Shown here: positions 35,970-44,373 of the stretch, piece by piece
How the letters are laid out: the number at the start of each line of letters is the position of its first letter
How positions within the stretch are numbered: position 1 is the first letter of the stretch
Origin: Alphaproteobacteria bacterium
GTDB taxonomy: Bacteria; Pseudomonadota; Alphaproteobacteria; Micavibrionales; Micavibrionaceae
Direction: 5' to 3'
DNA length: 64,000 nucleotides
Assembly: GCA_021775995.1 (NCBI GenBank)
Contig: JAJFGS010000013.1
Coordinates: forward strand, 186,001-250,000
The notes under the pieces: model-generated
The model's input: only the letters and a program-made list of their open reading frames with translations
Told to the model about the DNA's origin: nothing
Database searches by the model: none
Made by a program: the position numbers and the translations under genes

Positions 35970-36410
35970 ATGGCAAAAACAAAGAAAAAGAGTGCTGTTT
36001 TAACACCAAATTATAACCCAGACAAAGATAAGGGCGCATATATGAACCCTGTTATGTTGGAATATTTCCGTCAAAAGTTATATGATTGGAAACGTGATTT
36101 GCTTCATGAATCTTCAGAAACAATTGCCAATACGTTACAAGAAACAGAGCTGCAAAAACCAGATTTAGCGGATAGAGCTTCTGCGGAAACAGACCATGCG
36201 CTGGAGCTTCGTACACGTGACCGTGAACGTAAATTAATTAATAAAATTAACGCTGCTGTTCGTCGTATTGACGAAGGTGAGTATGGATACTGTGAAGAAA
36301 CGGGCGATGAAATTGGTGTTGCTCGCTTAGAGGCGCGTCCTGTTGCGACGATGACCCTTGAAGCACAAGAGATGCACGAGCGTAATGAGAAAATTCATAG
36401 AGAAGAATAG
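35970..36410 (+). CDS. dksA: RNA polymerase-binding transcription factor DksA
   Basis: DksA acts with ppGpp at the RNA polymerase secondary channel. The 146-residue protein (ATG 35970 with AGGAAA just upstream; an in-frame ATG 75 bp earlier is less likely) has the coiled-coil region YFRQKLYDWKRDLLHESSET and DRASAETDHALELRTRDRER. The zinc-finger region reads YCEETGDEIGVARLEARPVA. Only the first of the four usual cysteines remains, the pattern often seen in alphaproteobacterial DksA. It follows fliX by 102 bp. Confidence 0.93.
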   Translation: MAKTKKKSAVLTPNYNPDKDKGAYMNPVMLEYFRQKLYDWKRDLLHESSETIANTLQETELQKPDLADRASAETDHALELRTRDRERKLINKINAAVRRIDEGEYGYCEETGDEIGVARLEARPVATMTLEAQEMHERNEKIHREE

Positions 36411-36411
36411 T

Positions 36412-36515
36412 TAATCTTCACAGTTTTATCCTACACGTTGTCACCGCGTCGCTTACGTATTTATTATACGCTACGCTCCTTGTTCCTAGTGTAGAAAAAA
36501 ACTGCTTTGATTAAG
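36412..36515. repeat. Nested palindromic element, copy C
   Basis: Outer arms 36412-36437 and 36490-36515 pair at 20 of 26 positions. The inner hairpin CGTAT-ttatt-ATACG (36457-36471) is perfect. It begins 1 bp after the dksA stop codon. The sequence between arms resembles copies A, B and D loosely (CCTTGTTCCTAG against CACTTGTGCCTAC in copy B). Confidence 0.62.
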
Positions 36516-36566
36516 GTGTCAAAAGAAGGGATTTCAGAAATTAAGACTTACTAATCGGAACAAAGA

Positions 36567-36598
36567 AAAAAGCCGATCTTTTCTTAGATCGGCTTTTT
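36567..36598. terminator. Bidirectional terminator between dksA and flgH
   Basis: A perfect 13-bp stem including A5/T5 flanks (AAAAAGCCGATCT / AGATCGGCTTTTT) with a 6-nt loop. It serves convergent dksA (plus) and flgH (minus). Confidence 0.9.
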
Positions 36599-36644
36599 AG
36601 TTTTTAAGATAGATTATTCCTTAATCTATGCTTCTTAATTCTTA

Positions 36645-37397
36645 TTAAAATGGGAATAAAATATCGTAAACTTGTTGTCCGTACCTCGGTTGTTGAACAT
36701 CTGTGATATGCCCTTTGCCACCGTATGAAATTCTGGCCTCGGCAATTTTTTCGTAAGGGATTGTGTTTTCAACGGTGATATCTTCAGGACGAATAACACC
36801 AGCCAGTTCCAGCACTCGTTTTTCAAAATTAACGCGTACTTCCTGACGTCCTTGGATAAGCATGTTACCGTTTGGTAGCATTCTGATTACTGTAGCGGCG
36901 AGTTTTAATTTAACTTCCTCATCGCGCTCTGTTGAGCCTTTTCCGCTGGTTCTAGACGTTGAGTCTGCATCAACGAGATTTGGTCCTGTTACAGTTTCTG
37001 GTAAAACTTTTGTAAGCTGGCTTTCTAGCCCAAGCATGTTATTTAAGCCAACATTTTCATTGGCACTACGACTGCGCTCAGTTTCATTTTGAAGTTCTGC
37101 TTCGTCATCAATATCAATCATAACGGTGAGGATGTCGCCTATATTGTTGGCGCGTTGGTCTTTAAAGAAAGTGGAACGGTTGCTGGCCCATAAAGAATTT
37201 TTTTCTTTTTGAAGGGTTTCAACGGGAGGCATTGGCATAGAAACGAGTTTGGAATTCTTGTCGTCAGCAGGATTTTCAATAGGGGTCATGCTTGGTGGGG
37301 CCCCAATATTGGAAAGTCGATCAACTGTACCACAACCGCTTAATAATAAGAGGGTGGAGATTGTACCCAAGAACTTTGTTTTGTTATAAATACGCAT
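36645..37397 (-). CDS. flgH: Flagellar L-ring protein FlgH
   Basis: FlgH is the outer-membrane lipoprotein of the L ring. The 250-residue precursor has lipobox LLLLSGCGT (Cys 22). It then has SLWASNRSTFFKDQRANNIG, DILTVMIDIDDEAELQNETE, NMLIQGRQEVRVNFEKRVLE and the ending RISYGGKGHITDVQQPRYGQ, all typical of FlgH. Last gene of the flgF-flgG-flgA-flgH operon. Confidence 0.96.
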   Translation of the reverse strand: MRIYNKTKFLGTISTLLLLSGCGTVDRLSNIGAPPSMTPIENPADDKNSKLVSMPMPPVETLQKEKNSLWASNRSTFFKDQRANNIGDILTVMIDIDDEAELQNETERSRSANENVGLNNMLGLESQLTKVLPETVTGPNLVDADSTSRTSGKGSTERDEEVKLKLAATVIRMLPNGNMLIQGRQEVRVNFEKRVLELAGVIRPEDITVENTIPYEKIAEARISYGGKGHITDVQQPRYGQQVYDILFPF

Positions 37398-37424
37398 AAT
37401 TATTATTCTTTCTCAATCATCGAA

Positions 37425-38393
37425 TTATCGAACGATGACTTGGTTTTGTGCCGTTACGACAGCATCAATTGTTCGGCTACTATTACGGTTTGTAACACGT
37501 ACTACATCGCCTTTAGCACCAGATTGGAGTGCTTTACCTTTGGCAGTAAGTACTAAAGGGCCTTCGGTAAATGTGATGTTGACGTTATCGCCACGGTTAA
37601 TGAGTTGGGGTTTAATAAGTGCACCATTTTGTAAAAATTTTCCTGCATGGGCGATGCGGCGTGGTGTCATGCCAATCATATCTTTTTTATCCATGATGAT
37701 GCCATGTTGTAAATCATGCTGTTCAATCTCAATCATCTCAATGTCATTTTTACCAATGACGTCACCATTTTGAAGGTTAGATGTTAAGACTGGTACGCTG
37801 GTTAAACGGCTAATTGTGCCGCTGACCTCTATTTTCTTGATAGGGTTATCAAGAGAGGGAGCGACAAGAGTAGCTTTGAAATAATCTTTGTTACGATCAT
37901 AGGTAACAGTCGATACTTCAACATGTTCGTCTGTATTATTTGGTAGAATAATATTAGGTTTTCCGTTGTTCAGTTTTAAATTAAAGTTGCCGCTAACACC
38001 CTTTTCTTTCAATGCGTTACGAAGTGTAGTTTCTATGTTGTCGTAAGAAACAATTGAGGCTTTACGACGGATTGTAATTTGGTCGTTGGTGCTACTTGGG
38101 CGCCATGGCATATCGAGAGCAACGGCAATGCGGTAAAGCGTGCGTGCATTCAATGTCATGTCTTGTCCCGGTTGAGGAGAGGGACCGATGACATAGTCTG
38201 CATTATGTTGGAGATTATCAAAGATATCGCCAAGCTTTAAGGTATCACCGTTGACAACGCTAATGGACTTTAAAGAAGCTGCCATAGCGGATTTAGCGCC
38301 AATAAAGCAACCAATGCTTACTAAAATAAAGGTCATTATAACATAAGTCAGACGGACCGTTATTGACGATTTATTCCAGATTTTTTTTAGCAT
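37425..38393 (-). CDS. flgA: Flagellar P-ring assembly chaperone FlgA
   Basis: FlgA is the periplasmic chaperone for FlgI. The 322-residue precursor has a signal peptide (about 17-39, ending SAMAAS). The C-terminal SAF/FlgA region (about 195-322) has VPVLTSNLQNGDVIGKNDIE, MIGMTPRRIAHAGKFLQNGA and VTNRNSSRTIDAVVTAQNQV. The long N-terminal part is typical of alphaproteobacterial FlgA. It lies between flgG and flgH. Confidence 0.93.
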   Translation of the reverse strand: MLKKIWNKSSITVRLTYVIMTFILVSIGCFIGAKSAMAASLKSISVVNGDTLKLGDIFDNLQHNADYVIGPSPQPGQDMTLNARTLYRIAVALDMPWRPSSTNDQITIRRKASIVSYDNIETTLRNALKEKGVSGNFNLKLNNGKPNIILPNNTDEHVEVSTVTYDRNKDYFKATLVAPSLDNPIKKIEVSGTISRLTSVPVLTSNLQNGDVIGKNDIEMIEIEQHDLQHGIIMDKKDMIGMTPRRIAHAGKFLQNGALIKPQLINRGDNVNITFTEGPLVLTAKGKALQSGAKGDVVRVTNRNSSRTIDAVVTAQNQVIVR

Positions 38394-38414
38394 TACCTAC
38401 TCTCCTTTTTTAGC

Positions 38415-38439
38415 CGTCATGCGCGCAAGCGCGAGGACG
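38415..38439. repeat. 25-bp REP-type palindrome, copy 3
   Basis: CGTCATGCGCGC-AA-GCGCGAGGACG in the flgG-flgA gap. The outer CGTC/GACG and inner GCGCGC/GCGCG arms pair. Same family as 10341-10365 and 30551-30575, with compensating stem changes. Confidence 0.65.
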
Positions 38440-38446
38440 CTATCTA

Positions 38447-39238
38447 TTATCTAAGCTGTGTTATCGTTTGTAGCATTTCGTCACTGGTTGTGATGACATT
38501 TGAATTCATCTCATAAGCGCGTTGTGCAGCGATAAGATTTGTAATTTCTTCAACAATATTGACGTTTGAATTTTCAATTGCGCCTTGGCGGATCTGACCA
38601 AAGACATCTTCACCAGGGTTACCTGTTTGGACATCACCCGAAGCTTCTGTTTCCAAGAACATGGTATCCCCAATGGCATCAAGCCCAGCCGGATTGATAA
38701 AAGTAGCCAGTTCTATTTGACCAATATTATCGTATTCTACTTGATCTGGTATTTTCACCAAAACTTCACCAGAAACATTAACAATAATATCAAGTGCGTC
38801 TTCAGGAACGGTTAGACCTGGTTGTAAGAGATAACCTTGAGGCGTTACGATTTCACCATTTTCATTTAATTGGTAGATACTTTGGCGGGTATAGGCGATT
38901 TCACCGTCAGGTAATTCAATTTGAAAAAACCCTTCGCCAGTGACAGCCAAATCAAGTTGGTTTTCAGTCAGTTGGATTGTTCCTTGTTCGTGTGAGCGAA
39001 CGATAGAACCAAGACTGACTCCTAAACCGAATTGTAAACCTGAGGGCATTGTTGTGCCAGCATCACTTGAAGATGCACCGGGACGAATTTTGTTTTGGTA
39101 TATTAGGTCATGAAATTCTGCACGCTGGCGTTTAAAGCCAGTTGTTGTCATGTTGGCAATGTTATTGGATATAACATCAACGTTTTGTTGTTGTGCTAAC
39201 ATTCCTGTTGCGCCGATGTCTAAAGACCTTGTTACCAT
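38447..39238 (-). CDS. flgG: Flagellar distal rod protein FlgG
   Basis: FlgG forms the distal rod. The 263-residue protein matches the standard length and pattern: RSLDIGATGMLAQQQNVDVI, SNNIANMTTTGFKRQRAEFH, and the ending SNVNIVEEITNLIAAQRAYE, MNSNVITTSDEMLQTITQLR. It starts 39 bp after flgF. Confidence 0.97.
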   Translation of the reverse strand: MVTRSLDIGATGMLAQQQNVDVISNNIANMTTTGFKRQRAEFHDLIYQNKIRPGASSSDAGTTMPSGLQFGLGVSLGSIVRSHEQGTIQLTENQLDLAVTGEGFFQIELPDGEIAYTRQSIYQLNENGEIVTPQGYLLQPGLTVPEDALDIIVNVSGEVLVKIPDQVEYDNIGQIELATFINPAGLDAIGDTMFLETEASGDVQTGNPGEDVFGQIRQGAIENSNVNIVEEITNLIAAQRAYEMNSNVITTSDEMLQTITQLR

Positions 39239-39277
39239 GTTAAATTCTCCTTTTAGATATTCTTTCTAATAAATTGT

Positions 39278-40003
39278 TTATGCTTGTGTTTTTGCTAGTC
39301 TTTGTGTGGAAGACCTGAGGCGTTCATGTTCGGATTGCATCATGTTTTGTACAGCTTGGTATTCACGAAGGACATCAATCATGCGGGTCATTTCCACAAC
39401 AGCCTGCACGTTTGAGCCTTCTAATTTGCCTTGGAGGACAACGGTTTTTTCTGCAGGAATGGGATCTTCTTCAGCTTTATAGAGTCCATTTCCTGTAGGG
39501 TTAACGTTCTGATAGTTTTCAAATTCAACGATCATTAGTTGGGCTATTTGTCCCTGATCTGTAGAAACCACACCTTTTTTATCAATTGAGATTTCTTTTG
39601 CACCACGCGGGATTGTTATTTCCCCTCCACCGTCATCAGCGACGGGCATGCCGCGTGCATTACGAAGTATGCCTTCTGCATCCATTGTTAAATTACCTGC
39701 CCGTGTGTACTGAACGCCAGAAGGAGTGGTAATGCCTAAAAAACCATTACCAACTAAAGCAATATCAAGTGGATTGTCTGTTTGTTTTAAAGAACCAGGA
39801 TCAGTCATTTGGTACTGCCCGTAGTCCAATACCATAGCAACATCTTCCTTCATGTAGCGGGGGTCTTGGATATATTCGCTAAAGATCATGTTTTGTGCGC
39901 GATAGCCTGGCGTGTTCACGTTGGCAACGTTTTGGGCAATAATATCCATGTTCTCTCTAAGAACGACTTGCTTTGATAGACCAACATAGACCGAATTTTC
40001 CAT
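39278..40003 (-). CDS. flgF: Flagellar proximal rod protein FlgF
   Basis: FlgF is a proximal rod subunit. The 241-residue protein has SVYVGLSKQVVLRENMDIIA then QNVANVNTPGYRAQNMIF, and the ending GSNVQAVVEMTRMIDVLREY. First gene of its operon. Its ATG is 1 bp from the end of palindrome copy D, and no strong ribosome site lies directly before it, so leader folding may affect translation. Confidence 0.94.
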   Translation of the reverse strand: MENSVYVGLSKQVVLRENMDIIAQNVANVNTPGYRAQNMIFSEYIQDPRYMKEDVAMVLDYGQYQMTDPGSLKQTDNPLDIALVGNGFLGITTPSGVQYTRAGNLTMDAEGILRNARGMPVADDGGGEITIPRGAKEISIDKKGVVSTDQGQIAQLMIVEFENYQNVNPTGNGLYKAEEDPIPAEKTVVLQGKLEGSNVQAVVEMTRMIDVLREYQAVQNMMQSEHERLRSSTQRLAKTQA

Positions 40004-40004
40004 T

Positions 40005-40110
40005 TCTAATCACTTTCATTCTTTTCCTGACCGTGTCGCTTCTTTCCTAAGGTAGATTTTCTACCTGTCGTCATTTGCTCCTCGTCAAGAAAAGAAGCAA
40101 AGCGATTATA
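40005..40110. repeat. Nested palindromic element, copy D (forms the flgF leader)
   Basis: Outer arms 40005-40031 and 40084-40110 pair at 22 of 27 positions. The inner hairpin AGGTAGA-ttt-TCTACCT (40050-40066) is perfect. It lies entirely between the sigma54 site (40128-40143) and the flgF ATG (40003), so nearly the whole untranslated leader of the flgF operon would be this structure. Confidence 0.75.
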
Positions 40111-40127
40111 ATATTCGTAAAATACAT

Positions 40128-40143
40128 TGCATTTGCTGTGCCA
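40128..40143 (-). promoter_or_regulatory. Sigma54 promoter of the flgF operon
   Basis: On the minus strand TGGCACAGCAAATGCA matches TGGCACG-N4-TTGCW except at two fixed positions, with GG and GC 10 bp apart. Transcription would start near 40117, about 115 nt before the flgF start. Confidence 0.8.
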
Positions 40144-40390
40144 AAATAAAAAATCATTAAAAATCAATTGGTTAGTTTTTTGTGCCTGTATCCATCTTGC
40201 TTTAGGGGTCATTCAAAGGAGCTCTTTACCCTATGGAAAGGGCAAGTTTTACCGCTTAATCAACTATCTGATCTGTGGGTGATTAGTGAAAGAGACTGGT
40301 CAGATAGATTGGATTGTCTTTATAATTAGGCTCAATTTGTGAATTCATATGTTACTGTGATATTTCAATAGTATAGAGGTTTAAAAATAC

Positions 40391-40939
40391 ATGGCAGGTG
40401 AAAAAGAAGTTAATGCATCTTTAGATGATGATTATGAAGATTCAGAAGAAAATGCTGAAGAGCAAAGTGGTGGACTAAGCGCAAAAAGACTAATCCTTTT
40501 TGTTGTAATTCCTCTTTTGCTTATAGGGGCGACGGCAACAGCTTATTTGACGGGTTATTTGGATGATTTTCTTAAAAGCGAACATGCTGAAGAGGCCGGT
40601 GAGCAAGAGGTTGCGCAGGAGATAGCCAATCTTAATGCAGCGTTTTTACAGATACCAGACATGATTGTGAATTTGAGTAGCTCAGATGGGCAGCCGCGTT
40701 ATTTACGCTTGAGTGTACAATTAGAACTAAAAGGTGAAGAAGAGAAGCTGGCGGTAGAAAAGGTTATGCCGCGCGTTATTGACCAATTTCAGACTTATTT
40801 GAGGGAGTTGCGTGTTAAGGATTTGCGTGGTTCTGCAGGTATTTACCGCCTTCAAATGGAATTATTAAGCCGTGTGAATGCGGCGGCCTATCCCATAGAG
40901 GTTCAGGATGTATTGTTTCAAGAAATTCTGATACAATAG
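40391..40939 (+). CDS. fliL: Flagellar basal body-associated protein FliL
   Basis: FliL is a single-pass inner-membrane protein that surrounds and supports the stator. The 182-residue protein has an acidic cytoplasmic N terminus, a membrane segment at about 36-56 (LILFVVIPLLLIGATATAYL) and a periplasmic domain with PDMIVNLSSSDGQPRYLRLS and the ending IEVQDVLFQEILIQ typical of FliL. It precedes fliM by 101 bp. Confidence 0.92.
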   Translation: MAGEKEVNASLDDDYEDSEENAEEQSGGLSAKRLILFVVIPLLLIGATATAYLTGYLDDFLKSEHAEEAGEQEVAQEIANLNAAFLQIPDMIVNLSSSDGQPRYLRLSVQLELKGEEEKLAVEKVMPRVIDQFQTYLRELRVKDLRGSAGIYRLQMELLSRVNAAAYPIEVQDVLFQEILIQ

Positions 40940-41040
40940 AATGTCATAATAATGCCTTGCTGATGGAATACAATGAATTCGGCATAGAAATTGCGAAGCC
41001 TTGTAAGAAGCATGAGCAAATAATTATTTAAGTAGAAAAA

Positions 41041-42147
41041 ATGAACGATACCAACACAGAAGAGCTAGAAGAGAAAAAAGCAGCAGGTACGAAAGATGTG
41101 CCTGTTGAAGGGGCTTCTGAATCTGAAGGATCTCCTGAGTCTGATGGGGGCTCCGAGTCTGATGATGATAATCGTATTCTTAACCAAGAGGAAATTGACT
41201 CTCTTTTAGGGTTTGATGAAGATCTAAACAATACTGGTGAAAATTCTGGTGTTATGGCCTTAATTAATTCGGCCATGGTTAATTACGAGCGTTTGCCGAT
41301 GCTCGATATTGTTTTTGATCGTTTGGTGCGTTTAATGTCGACAAGTTTGCGGAATTTGACGTCTGATAATGTTGAAGTTTCATTAGACCAAGTTTCTACT
41401 GTTCGCTTTGGTGATTATATGAATTCAATTCCGCTTCCAGCGATGCTATCGGTTTTTAAAGCTGAAGAGTGGGATAACCATGGTTTGATGGTCACGGACT
41501 CCGCACTTATTTATTCTATTGTTGATGTGCTTTTAGGAGGTCGTAAAGGAACACCAGCTATTCGTATTGAAGGTCGTCCTTATACCACGATTGAAACAAA
41601 GCTGGTTGAACGTATGGTGCAGGTAACGTTGAGTGATTTATCATCTGCGTTTGATCCATTGTCCCCCGTCAGTTTTACATTAGACCGTATGGAGACAAAC
41701 CCCCGTTTTGCAACGATTACGCAAGGTGGTAATGCTTGTGTGCTAGCACGCCTTCGTGTTGATATGGGGGATCGTGGTGGGCGTATTGAAGTGATTATTC
41801 CTTATGCAACGCTAGAGCCTATTCGTGAGTTGTTGTTACAAATGTTTATGGGTGAAAAATTTGGTCGTGATTCAATTTGGGAAAATCACCTAACGCAAGA
41901 ACTTCATCAAACTGAAATTCATTTACAAGCAGTTTTGGGTGAGAAAGTCTTACCGCTGGATGAGCTTTTGAATTGGAAAGTTGGATCGCAAATTGTCTTT
42001 AATACATTTATTGATGATGAGTTAGAATTGCGTTGTGGTAATGTTCCGATGTTCCGTGGTCCTGTTGGACAAAAGTTAGGAAACATTGCTGTTCAAATAG
42101 ACCGTTATATTCAAGAGAATGATGAGGATGATATTTATGGGGTATGA
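41041..42147 (+). CDS. fliM: Flagellar motor switch protein FliM
   Basis: FliM is the C-ring subunit that binds phosphorylated CheY. The 368-residue protein has an acidic Ser-rich N terminus of about 40 residues, then ILNQEEIDSLLGF (the EIDxLL motif, here internal), the CheC-like middle domain (MLDIVFDRLVRLMSTSLRNL) and a SpoA C-terminal domain (VLGEKVLPLDELLNWKVGSQ; LRCGNVPMFRGPVGQKLGNI). The next gene's start overlaps its end by 11 bp. Confidence 0.96.
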   Translation: MNDTNTEELEEKKAAGTKDVPVEGASESEGSPESDGGSESDDDNRILNQEEIDSLLGFDEDLNNTGENSGVMALINSAMVNYERLPMLDIVFDRLVRLMSTSLRNLTSDNVEVSLDQVSTVRFGDYMNSIPLPAMLSVFKAEEWDNHGLMVTDSALIYSIVDVLLGGRKGTPAIRIEGRPYTTIETKLVERMVQVTLSDLSSAFDPLSPVSFTLDRMETNPRFATITQGGNACVLARLRVDMGDRGGRIEVIIPYATLEPIRELLLQMFMGEKFGRDSIWENHLTQELHQTEIHLQAVLGEKVLPLDELLNWKVGSQIVFNTFIDDELELRCGNVPMFRGPVGQKLGNIAVQIDRYIQENDEDDIYGV

Positions 42148-42937
42148 TATCAGCCTTCTTCTCGATGGTTTAATTCTTGTATTTTTATGCGTAACAATTT
42201 TTTATGCGGCACGCCTGTCTTTGTTTATGAAGAGTTTTCGGGAAGGTCGCAGCGATATGCAACGCCTTATCCACGATTTGAGTTTGACTATCGATAAAGC
42301 TGAAGCTTCGGTCGCTACTATGAAAGATAATGCAAGTGGGGCAGAGACTGGTCTTCGTGACATTATAAACCAAGCCAAGTTTTTATCGGACGAACTTCGT
42401 TTTATGAATGAAACGGGAGATAGCCTAGCAGATCGTTTAGAAAAATTAGCGGATAGGAACCGTGAACTTGTTGATCTTATGGAGAGTTCTGGCGGTATTG
42501 GTACACAAAGAATTGTACCTTACGAGTCAGGCAGTCTAAAAAACCCCTCAGAAAAGCCAAAGCAAAAACCGAATGTACAGAAAACATTTGAAGTAGACGA
42601 TTTTGATTTAGATGCTTTTGATTTAGAAAAGGATGATGAATTTGACTTTAAAGCGTTGGGTGATGGATCCTATCGTGAGGAAGAGGCGGTTGATGAGGAG
42701 CTCGCTTATCAATCAAAAGTAAACACTGAAGCAAAAAGCAAAGTAAGAAGTTTTGCAATTTTTGATCGTGAATATGAAGATGATTTTGAAGAAGAGGTGC
42801 ATAATGATGTGCCAGAAGCTTCGGATGATAGGCGTTTTCATAGTCGTGCCGAACAAGATTTATATGAGGCTCTTCAACGTAAAAAGAAGGCTCATGATGA
42901 AGCAAATCCACCCAAGCGTGTGAGTAAACTTTCATGA
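42137..42937 (+). CDS. DUF6468-like membrane protein next to fliM
   Basis: A 266-residue protein with one N-terminal membrane segment (SLLLDGLILVFLCVTIFYAA, about residues 5-24), a coiled-coil region (LIHDLSLTIDKAEASVATMK; ADRLEKLADRNRELVDLME) and a long acidic tail (DDFDLDAFDLEKDDEFDF). A protein of this type commonly follows fliM in alphaproteobacteria. The family name DUF6468 is from memory. Start ATG at 42137 chosen for the GAGG-like site upstream; other in-frame ATGs lie at 42119 and nearby. Function unknown, presumably motor-linked. Confidence 0.7.
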   Translation: MGYDISLLLDGLILVFLCVTIFYAARLSLFMKSFREGRSDMQRLIHDLSLTIDKAEASVATMKDNASGAETGLRDIINQAKFLSDELRFMNETGDSLADRLEKLADRNRELVDLMESSGGIGTQRIVPYESGSLKNPSEKPKQKPNVQKTFEVDDFDLDAFDLEKDDEFDFKALGDGSYREEEAVDEELAYQSKVNTEAKSKVRSFAIFDREYEDDFEEEVHNDVPEASDDRRFHSRAEQDLYEALQRKKKAHDEANPPKRVSKLS

Positions 42938-43641
42938 AGTGGCCAGCACGATTAAGGGCTTTGCCATTATTGGTTCTTGTTGCCGCTTTATCGTTCGGTG
43001 TGCGGTTTGGTGAGTTTGTATCTGGCGTATCTCATGCGCCAGGCTCAGCCAATGCCCAAGAGCAAGAAATTGAAAAAAACATGCCTGCAGAGCCAGAAGG
43101 AACTATGCCTGCGTTAGGTAAGGCGCCAGCTGTTGAAACTTCACCGACAACACCACCAGATATGAGTGATGGTGAAAAAATTGAATGGCGTGATTCAGGG
43201 GAAGCCGAATTGGAGTATTCTTCTGTTAAAATGGAATTATTTGAAGATTTAAAAGTTCGCCGAAAAGAACTAGATAAACAAAAGCGTGAATTATCTGTTC
43301 GGGAAGCATTGCTAAAAACTGCAGAGCAGGAAATTGATCGTAAATATCAAGAATTATTGTCATTAAAATCTGAAATTGAAGCTTTATTGGTGCAGCAAAA
43401 TGAAGAAGAAGAAAAACGTATTGCCAGTCTTGTAAAGATTTATGAGGGCATGAAACCTAAAGATGCCGCACGTATTTTTAACACATTGGATCTTGATATA
43501 TTATTATCCGTTGTATCTCGCATGTCAGAACGTAAATCAGCACCTATTATTGCTTCTATGAGCCCAGAGCGTGCTAGAACGTTAACGACGATGCTGATGG
43601 ATCAAAAGTCTTTGAGTGCTATTTCTACAAACGTAAATTAA
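42934..43641 (+). CDS. MotE-like periplasmic motor protein
   Basis: A 235-residue protein whose ATG overlaps the upstream stop. It has a signal peptide or anchor (LRALPLLVLVAALSFGVRFG), a disordered Pro-rich stretch (50-85), a long coiled coil (90-155, RRKELDKQKRELSVREALLK) and a C-terminal MgtE_N-like domain (SLVKIYEGMKPKDAARIFNT, MSPERARTLTTMLMDQKS). MotE of Sinorhizobium, a chaperone for a stator-associated protein, has the same layout. Neighbours fliM and motB support a motor role. Confidence 0.75.
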   Translation: MKWPARLRALPLLVLVAALSFGVRFGEFVSGVSHAPGSANAQEQEIEKNMPAEPEGTMPALGKAPAVETSPTTPPDMSDGEKIEWRDSGEAELEYSSVKMELFEDLKVRRKELDKQKRELSVREALLKTAEQEIDRKYQELLSLKSEIEALLVQQNEEEEKRIASLVKIYEGMKPKDAARIFNTLDLDILLSVVSRMSERKSAPIIASMSPERARTLTTMLMDQKSLSAISTNVN

Positions 43642-43653
43642 CAACACACAAAA

Positions 43654-44373
43654 ATGCAATATAGACGACGTAAACGAATAGAAAGTGAGTCATCTTCTTC
43701 CACAAGCGGATTGATGATGAACTTGTCATTGTTTATTATGCTTCTTGCTTTTTTTATCGTGTTAAATTCAATTTCTTCTTATGAAGAATCAAAAATGGCG
43801 AAGGTGCAACGAAGCGTTGAACTGGCTTTTTCGTCTTCTGCACAACGGGATGATTATAGCCCATCTGTTACACCAGACTCTGTGAAATCTATTAATAATG
43901 GTGATACTTTTGAGCGGTTGGAAGTATTGTTTCAATCACAAATAGTTTCTTTCAAAATGAGTAAAAGCAAGAGTCAGGGGATTATGATGGTTAAAGTGCC
44001 ATACACTAAGTTTTCTGAAGCGATGTTGGCCTTAGATCAAAAAGATTTAACAAAGACACCGTCACGCATGGAGGCGCGTGGTAATTTCTTTCTTCCCACT
44101 TTAGTGTCATTGCTTCGAACGAATATTGATGGAGCGGCAACTCGTATGGAGATTTATCTTAATGTTGAAGATAATCCAGCCGAAATGCAAAATCAGACTC
44201 CACGGGAGTTAAACGAAGTTATAAATAAATTGGGTGTTTTTTCTTCAGCGCTTGAAAAACAAGGTATTCCACAAAAGCTATTAAATATTGGTATTTCTGA
44301 AGGAAACCCTAAATTTGTTGATTTGGTTTTTAGAAAATACGTTCCTTTCTCACCTCTTAAAGAGGGGAAATAA
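43654..44373 (+). CDS. MotB-like protein without OmpA domain or channel Asp
   Basis: A 239-residue protein with a basic N terminus and one membrane segment at about 22-40 (LMMNLSLFIMLLAFFIVLNS) that resembles the MotB transmembrane helix. In alignment with MotB of the next gene, the proton-carrying Asp is replaced by Ser25 (or Asn23). The periplasmic part keeps FSEAMLALDQKDLTKTPSRM-like elements but I see no peptidoglycan-binding OmpA core. It directly abuts motB (1 bp register). It may modulate or scaffold the stator. A poor ribosome site leaves some doubt on the start. Confidence 0.65.
   Translation: MQYRRRKRIESESSSSTSGLMMNLSLFIMLLAFFIVLNSISSYEESKMAKVQRSVELAFSSSAQRDDYSPSVTPDSVKSINNGDTFERLEVLFQSQIVSFKMSKSKSQGIMMVKVPYTKFSEAMLALDQKDLTKTPSRMEARGNFFLPTLVSLLRTNIDGAATRMEIYLNVEDNPAEMQNQTPRELNEVINKLGVFSSALEKQGIPQKLLNIGISEGNPKFVDLVFRKYVPFSPLKEGK

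Larger units (their letters stand above)
40004..40390. other. 387-bp divergent intergenic region, flgF/fliL
   Basis: No gene seen. It holds palindrome copy D, a sigma54 site toward flgF, and on the fliL side an 8-bp inverted repeat, CTATCTGA (40264-40271) with TCAGATAG (40300-40307), of unknown function. I could not find a convincing promoter for fliL. Confidence 0.6.
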
